Assembly: GCA_029987395.1 (NCBI GenBank)
Contig: DALTVX010000103.1
Location: forward strand, 1-8,104
Length of the DNA stretch: 8,104 nucleotides
Source of the DNA: Methanocorpusculum sp.
GTDB taxonomy: Archaea > Halobacteriota > Methanomicrobia > Methanomicrobiales > Methanocorpusculaceae
Reading direction: 5' to 3'
Below the pieces are notes generated by a model. It made no database searches. It was not told the DNA's origin and worked only from the letters and a program-made list of their open reading frames with translations. The position numbers were made by a program, and so were the translations under genes. Below are positions 5,653 through 8,104 of the stretch, in pieces (the stretch's first letter is position 1; each line of letters opens with the position of its first letter).

Positions 5653-5821
5653 TTTTATAGTGTTTTTTCAAGAAGGAAAGCGGCCGCCATTTTCAGGAAA
5701 TAGGTAAGAGAGATACCTAATCCGATCGGCTCAAATGGCTATGTATCGTGGAAAATGTAGATATTTCTTTTTCAGATAATGAAAAATAGCAATATTAAAT
5801 GGACCTCTCATATTTTTTTTT
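5653..5821 (+). other. Gene-free gap with a TATA-like box, a hairpin and T9
   Basis: The 270-odd bases between tRNA-Asn and the next gene show no protein frame of note. TTTTATAG (5653-5660) could act as a TATA box with a start near 5682. A six-pair hairpin, TAGGTA/TACCTA, with loop AGAGAGA lies at 5701-5719. T9 at 5813-5821 would end such a transcript at about 130 bases. All three parts are short, so a small RNA here is only a possibility. Confidence 0.25.
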
Positions 5822-5878
5822 AGGATCACTAACACAAGAAATAAGATAATGTAGTGTCACCCCGAAATAAGTTATAAT

Positions 5879-6304
5879 ATGTCGACGGTATTGTGTTCGA
5901 ATAATGAGAGGGCGGTGACGCCCGGTGGTCCGAGTAATTTGGGATCCGATACTGTATATTATGATATGGATGGATCGTATTGGGTAGCCACCGAATCAAA
6001 AACGTTGAATTCAGTCACTGCAGGTCAGCTCATGGACTTCGTGAACGTCTACCACACAATCCAACAACTGGAGACTCTGATAAAACCGTTTGAAGTAATA
6101 AGAATCGATTTATCGAAGAAAATTTACACCAAATGGGATACTAATAACTATGCGACGTGGAAAATGCCCTATCCAACAAAAGGCTCGCTATACGAATACA
6201 ATGGGGCATTATACATGGATAAAATGGTTGGAATGCCCACCTCAACTAGTCCATCACGAACTCCACCACATACAAACTGGGTAAAAATAGCGACCTACTC
6301 ATAG
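5879..6304 (+). CDS. Orphan protein with phage-fibre/carbohydrate-binding-like modules
   Basis: This is a 141-residue protein of unknown function. The C-terminal part (about 98-137) has the pattern K-G-S-x-Y-x-Y-N-G-A-x-Y, then a Pro/Thr/Ser-rich loop and N-W (W134). That spacing resembles small chitin-binding-type modules (CBM5/12-like) that occur in viral tail and fibre proteins. Residues 24-37 (DTVYYDMDGSYWVA) may be a second, shorter copy. The middle (about 42-75) looks helical and could form a trimerising stalk. There is no signal peptide or membrane span. Base composition is lower in GC than the core genes. It sits alone between two tRNA genes, a common location for remnants of integrated elements. 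No Shine-Dalgarno precedes the ATG; AATAAGATAAT at about -30 to -40 may be its promoter. The family match is inferred from pattern only. Confidence 0.7.
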   Translation: MSTVLCSNNERAVTPGGPSNLGSDTVYYDMDGSYWVATESKTLNSVTAGQLMDFVNVYHTIQQLETLIKPFEVIRIDLSKKIYTKWDTNNYATWKMPYPTKGSLYEYNGALYMDKMVGMPTSTSPSRTPPHTNWVKIATYS

Positions 6305-6327
6305 ATATCTCGAGAACGAACAAACAC

Positions 6328-6336
6328 TTTTATAAA
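6328..6336 (+). promoter_or_regulatory. TATA box upstream of a candidate small RNA and tRNA(CAT)
   Basis: TTTTATAAA is one of the clearest archaeal TATA matches in the window. The expected start is near 6356-6359. It is about 100 bases before the tRNA, unusually far for a tRNA promoter, so it may drive a separate small RNA or a leader-tRNA precursor. Confidence 0.6.
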
Positions 6337-6356
6337 CTAGTATGCCTAATATCATG

Positions 6357-6414
6357 TGTTCTTCTGCAAGGGAACAAATTTTTGGGGGTGTGGAGAGATC
6401 CATACCCCCGTTTT
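6357..6414 (+). ncRNA. Candidate small RNA or tRNA leader with two hairpins
   Basis: It begins at the start predicted by the TATA box. TGTTC (6357-6361) pairs with GAACA (6372-6376). Then GGGGGTGTGGA (6384-6394) pairs over eleven positions, one of them G-T, with TCCATACCCCC (6399-6409) around GAGA, a GNRA tetraloop. TTTT follows at 6411-6414. A very stable tetraloop hairpin with a T run looks like the end of a compact RNA of about 55 bases, or a barrier within the tRNA precursor. It matches no RNA family that I know. Confidence 0.4.
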
Positions 6415-6431
6415 ACGTACGTCTCTCTCTC

Positions 6432-6503
6432 GGGCCTGTAGCTTAGTGGTGGAGCGCTCGGCTCATAACCGAGTGGTCGTGGGTTCGAACCCCTCCGGGC
6501 CCA
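6432..6503 (+). tRNA. tRNA with anticodon CAT (elongator Met or Ile2)
   Basis: Acceptor GGGCCTG pairs with CGGGCCC (one G-T), D stem GCTT with GAGC, and anticodon stem CTCGG with CCGAG around CTCATAA (anticodon 6464-6466). The discriminator is A73 and CCA is not encoded. The anticodon stem lacks the three G-C pairs of initiator tRNA-Met, so it is an elongator Met or the isoleucine tRNA that reads ATA after anticodon modification; sequence alone does not settle which. Two oddities: position 21 is G instead of the near-universal A, and the T stem GTGGG/CCCTC has a T-T mismatch at 50-64. Confidence 0.85.
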
Positions 6504-6506
6504 TCG

Positions 6507-6541
6507 TTTTTGCGAATTAGACCGGACCTGCGATATTTTTT
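6507..6541 (+). terminator. Oligo-T signals after tRNA(CAT)
   Basis: T5 at 6507-6511, four bases past the tRNA, and T6 at 6536-6541 form a two-step archaeal-type terminator. Confidence 0.55.
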
Positions 6542-6601
6542 GTCTCCCCCTTGATTTGGGTCATTTTCCTCAAATGCATTACTCGTATTTTTTAGAGTTT
6601 A

Positions 6602-6610
6602 TTTTATAAC
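6602..6610 (+). promoter_or_regulatory. TATA box for the M23-like lipoprotein gene
   Basis: TTTTATAAC is centred about 35 bases before the ATG at 6641, giving a short leader of roughly ten bases. No clear Shine-Dalgarno sequence is present in that leader. Confidence 0.55.
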
Positions 6611-6640
6611 CTGACACAACATAGTAAAATTATTGCCGCT

Positions 6641-7864
6641 ATGTCGAAATTTTACATCACCCTTATTTTTGTCACACTCACGCTCTGTATCTTCTCTGCA
6701 GGATGTCTCCTGCCCTTTGACGGATCAGTGCAGGACCCAAAACTATTGGGCCCAAATATCTCAGTTCCGCTCGCGCCCATTCCTGTATCCAGTCTAGACG
6801 GAGCCAACCTCGCCTATGAACTTGAGATATCCTCAGCAGGAAACCAGAAATTCACACCTGAAAAACTCGAGGTCATCGATCCAAGCACCGGGAATATTCT
6901 CTGGACAATTGATGGTGACCTGCTTGCCGCACTCTCTCACCCGGCATCTGACCCTCTGCCGACGGAAAAAGAACGGCAAACAGGGACCGGAAAATTATCG
7001 ATCCCAAGGATCTCGATCTGGTTCACCGTATCCGAGGATGCAATTCCAGATCAGCTCACGCACAGGATCACCTTTGGTCAGGCTGGAAAAGACCCGGTCA
7101 TAGTCACCGGCGGGACGGTGGATGTTCGTAAAGATCTCCAGCCGGTGGTCATTGGATCACCATTTCGGGGAGCAGGTTGGCTAGCCATGGAAACGACAAG
7201 CCCGATGACACATCATTTCCTTGCGCAGATCACCATGGACTCGGTGACACGTGTCCCTCAGAAATACGCACAGGACTGGATATACGTAGATCCGAAAACC
7301 GGTAAGGCAGTGAACGGAAATTCGACACTCGCGAGAGACTATCTGGGGTATGGAAAGGAGATATACGCGGTGTCAAGCGGGACGGTCGTGGACCTCTTGG
7401 ATGGACTGCCGGATGTTGAATGTGTGTATTCTGCCGGGACTCCCAGCATTGAAACGGCGGCCGGTAATTACGTGATCATCGACATGGGAAATGAAAAATA
7501 TGCCTGTTACGCCCATATGATCCCGGGATCGATCCGGGTCTCACTAGGCGACACGGTATTCGAGGGGCAGATCCTTGGTCTGATGGGGAACAGCGGAAAC
7601 TCGGATATCCCGCACCTCCACTTCCAGATCGTCACAGGCAAGGCGTCCTTCCTTGGGGCAGAGGAGTATCCGCATGTTTATCGATCGTTCGATGTCATTG
7701 GCCAGGTCAACGGAGATATGGCTACGCAAAGGCAGGAAAAAATACCTGGATATACCTTCGATCGCCTCTTCGCAGAGTTTTCTGACTTCGTCACGATACA
7801 TCAGGATCCAGTTAGAAGGCAAAACGAACTTCCTGAGAACTGGGACATTGTCTCCTTCCCCTGA
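6641..7864 (+). CDS. Lipoprotein with C-terminal M23-like metallopeptidase domain
   Basis: The 407-residue protein starts with a hydrophobic signal peptide and lipobox FSAGC, so C22 should be lipid-anchored and the protein face outward. Residues about 40-170 form a beta-rich domain of unknown role. The C-terminal domain (about 190-355) matches the M23 (LytM/lysostaphin) fold: YGKEIYAVSSGTVV, GNYVIIDMG, YAHMIPGS (H292), GD-x-V-x2-GQ-x-LG-x-MGNSGNS and HLHF (H325, H327). D212 in KYAQDW fits the zinc-binding aspartate. The usual His four residues before it is K208, as in a subfamily with Arg/Lys there; H191 or H192 may substitute. M23 enzymes normally cut peptidoglycan cross-links; a methanogen with an S-layer would have another substrate. 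T7 follows the stop immediately. Confidence 0.85.
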   Translation: MSKFYITLIFVTLTLCIFSAGCLLPFDGSVQDPKLLGPNISVPLAPIPVSSLDGANLAYELEISSAGNQKFTPEKLEVIDPSTGNILWTIDGDLLAALSHPASDPLPTEKERQTGTGKLSIPRISIWFTVSEDAIPDQLTHRITFGQAGKDPVIVTGGTVDVRKDLQPVVIGSPFRGAGWLAMETTSPMTHHFLAQITMDSVTRVPQKYAQDWIYVDPKTGKAVNGNSTLARDYLGYGKEIYAVSSGTVVDLLDGLPDVECVYSAGTPSIETAAGNYVIIDMGNEKYACYAHMIPGSIRVSLGDTVFEGQILGLMGNSGNSDIPHLHFQIVTGKASFLGAEEYPHVYRSFDVIGQVNGDMATQRQEKIPGYTFDRLFAEFSDFVTIHQDPVRRQNELPENWDIVSFP

Positions 7865-7871
7865 TTTTTTT
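7865..7871 (+). terminator. Oligo-T terminator directly after the lipoprotein gene
   Basis: T7 begins at the base after the TGA stop, a compact archaeal-type termination signal. Confidence 0.6.
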
Positions 7872-7939
7872 ATTGAATGGGCCTCTGAAAAAAGGTCCAT
7901 CGATCGGGGAAACGCTTTGAATAATTATCATAGATCCTG

Positions 7940-7961
7940 ATCCTCTTCACGGAGTGAGGAT
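7940..7961. promoter_or_regulatory. Bulged dyad upstream of the SRP RNA gene
   Basis: ATCCTCTTCAC (7940-7950) pairs with GTGAGGAT (7954-7961) as eight base pairs with a three-base bulge and loop GGA. It lies about 35 bases before the probable TATA box of the SRP RNA. It could be an upstream promoter element or chance; nothing else is visible between 7872 and 7990. Confidence 0.2.
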
Positions 7962-7993
7962 ATGACAAACTCCGCGTTTCATACCCTACATCA

Positions 7994-8000
7994 TTTTATT
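7994..8000 (+). promoter_or_regulatory. TATA-like box for the SRP RNA
   Basis: TTTTATT is about 26 bases before 8022, where the RNA should begin in order to form helix 1. A second AT stretch, CATATATAT (8013-8021), is too close to the conserved core to be the promoter of a full-length RNA. Confidence 0.4.
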
Positions 8001-8021
8001 CTTCGGGGGTTCCATATATAT

Positions 8022-8104
8022 TGGGACTAGTCCGGGTGGCTTGGCGTCACCTATAACCTGAAACTGCCAATACGCAGGGGACGAAGTTTGAGGACGGCTG
8101 TGTC
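8022..8104 (+). ncRNA. Archaeal SRP (7S) RNA, 5' Alu domain, cut by window end
   Basis: This RNA is the scaffold of the signal recognition particle, which guides membrane and secreted proteins to the translocon. Helix 2 pairs GTCC (8030-8033) with GGAC (8079-8082). Helix 3 pairs GGGTG (8034-8038) with CACCT (8048-8052) around a loop containing GGC, and helix 4 pairs CTGC (8064-8067) with GCAG (8074-8077) and offers GCC (8066-8068) for the known loop-loop contact. The conserved ATAACC-x-GAAAC stretch joins them, and helix 5 begins at GAAG. The expected TGTAAC is TATAAC here. The 5' end is estimated from promoter spacing. Confidence 0.8.

Noticed and set aside
5583..6503. Attachment-site duplication of a tRNA 3' end around the orphan gene
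   Set aside because: I compared the 3' end of tRNA-Asn with the bases up to the next tRNA and found no repeat longer than the generic T-loop similarity.
7544..7900. 118-codon minus-strand frame
   Set aside because: It is antisense to the conserved M23 core, including the HLHF motif, and has no promoter signal.
7962..8030. 22-codon ORF with a GGAGTGAGG ribosome-site-like sequence before SRP RNA
   Set aside because: It runs across the probable SRP RNA promoter and into its first bases, and the ribosome-like sequence is part of the bulged dyad. Residues are unremarkable.

Overview
The window reads as archaeal DNA, most likely from a methanogen of the Methanomicrobiales type (inferred from gene style, not proven). 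The support is a type II (archaeal/eukaryotic) methionine aminopeptidase, TATA-like boxes about 25-30 bases before starts or RNA ends, several leaderless-looking genes, oligo-T terminators instead of classical bacterial ones, tRNA genes without an encoded CCA, and the Alu-type 5' domain of an archaeal 7S/SRP RNA at the right edge.

Left part (1-1784): the tail of an unrecognised protein is followed by a 34-residue membrane microprotein with a strong ribosome binding site, then T-rich termination signals. Two dyads and a TATA box precede a clearly AT-rich, leaderless 424-residue gene (510-1784). Its C-terminus carries an R-x4-H motif in a helical setting, as in HEPN-type domains. It looks like acquired DNA and a possible defence or toxin-type gene.

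Gene-free stretch (1785-2755): I see no credible protein gene. It is full of structure: a hairpin followed by oligo-T on the minus strand, a run of short hairpins (mostly with three-base loops) at about 24-base intervals, a nested fold with a long closing helix (2351-2516), two degenerate copies of a short module, and a larger inverted repeat (2577-2659).

Core part (2756-5476): a minus-strand pair of M24 metallopeptidases, Xaa-Pro-type first and methionine aminopeptidase second, overlaps by ATGA and probably works on protein N-termini. Diverging from them is a plus-strand pair: a two-helix membrane protein with a charged coiled-coil tail, and a small winged-helix protein, joined by TAATG.

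Right part (5477-8104): tRNA-Asn(GTT), then a lower-GC orphan gene resembling phage-fibre or carbohydrate-binding modules, then a promoter with a compact two-hairpin candidate small RNA, a tRNA with anticodon CAT that departs from the usual pattern at two positions, a lipoprotein with a C-terminal M23-like metallopeptidase domain, and the start of the SRP RNA gene. The core is housekeeping. The accessory signals lie at 300-2700 and 5640-6430.
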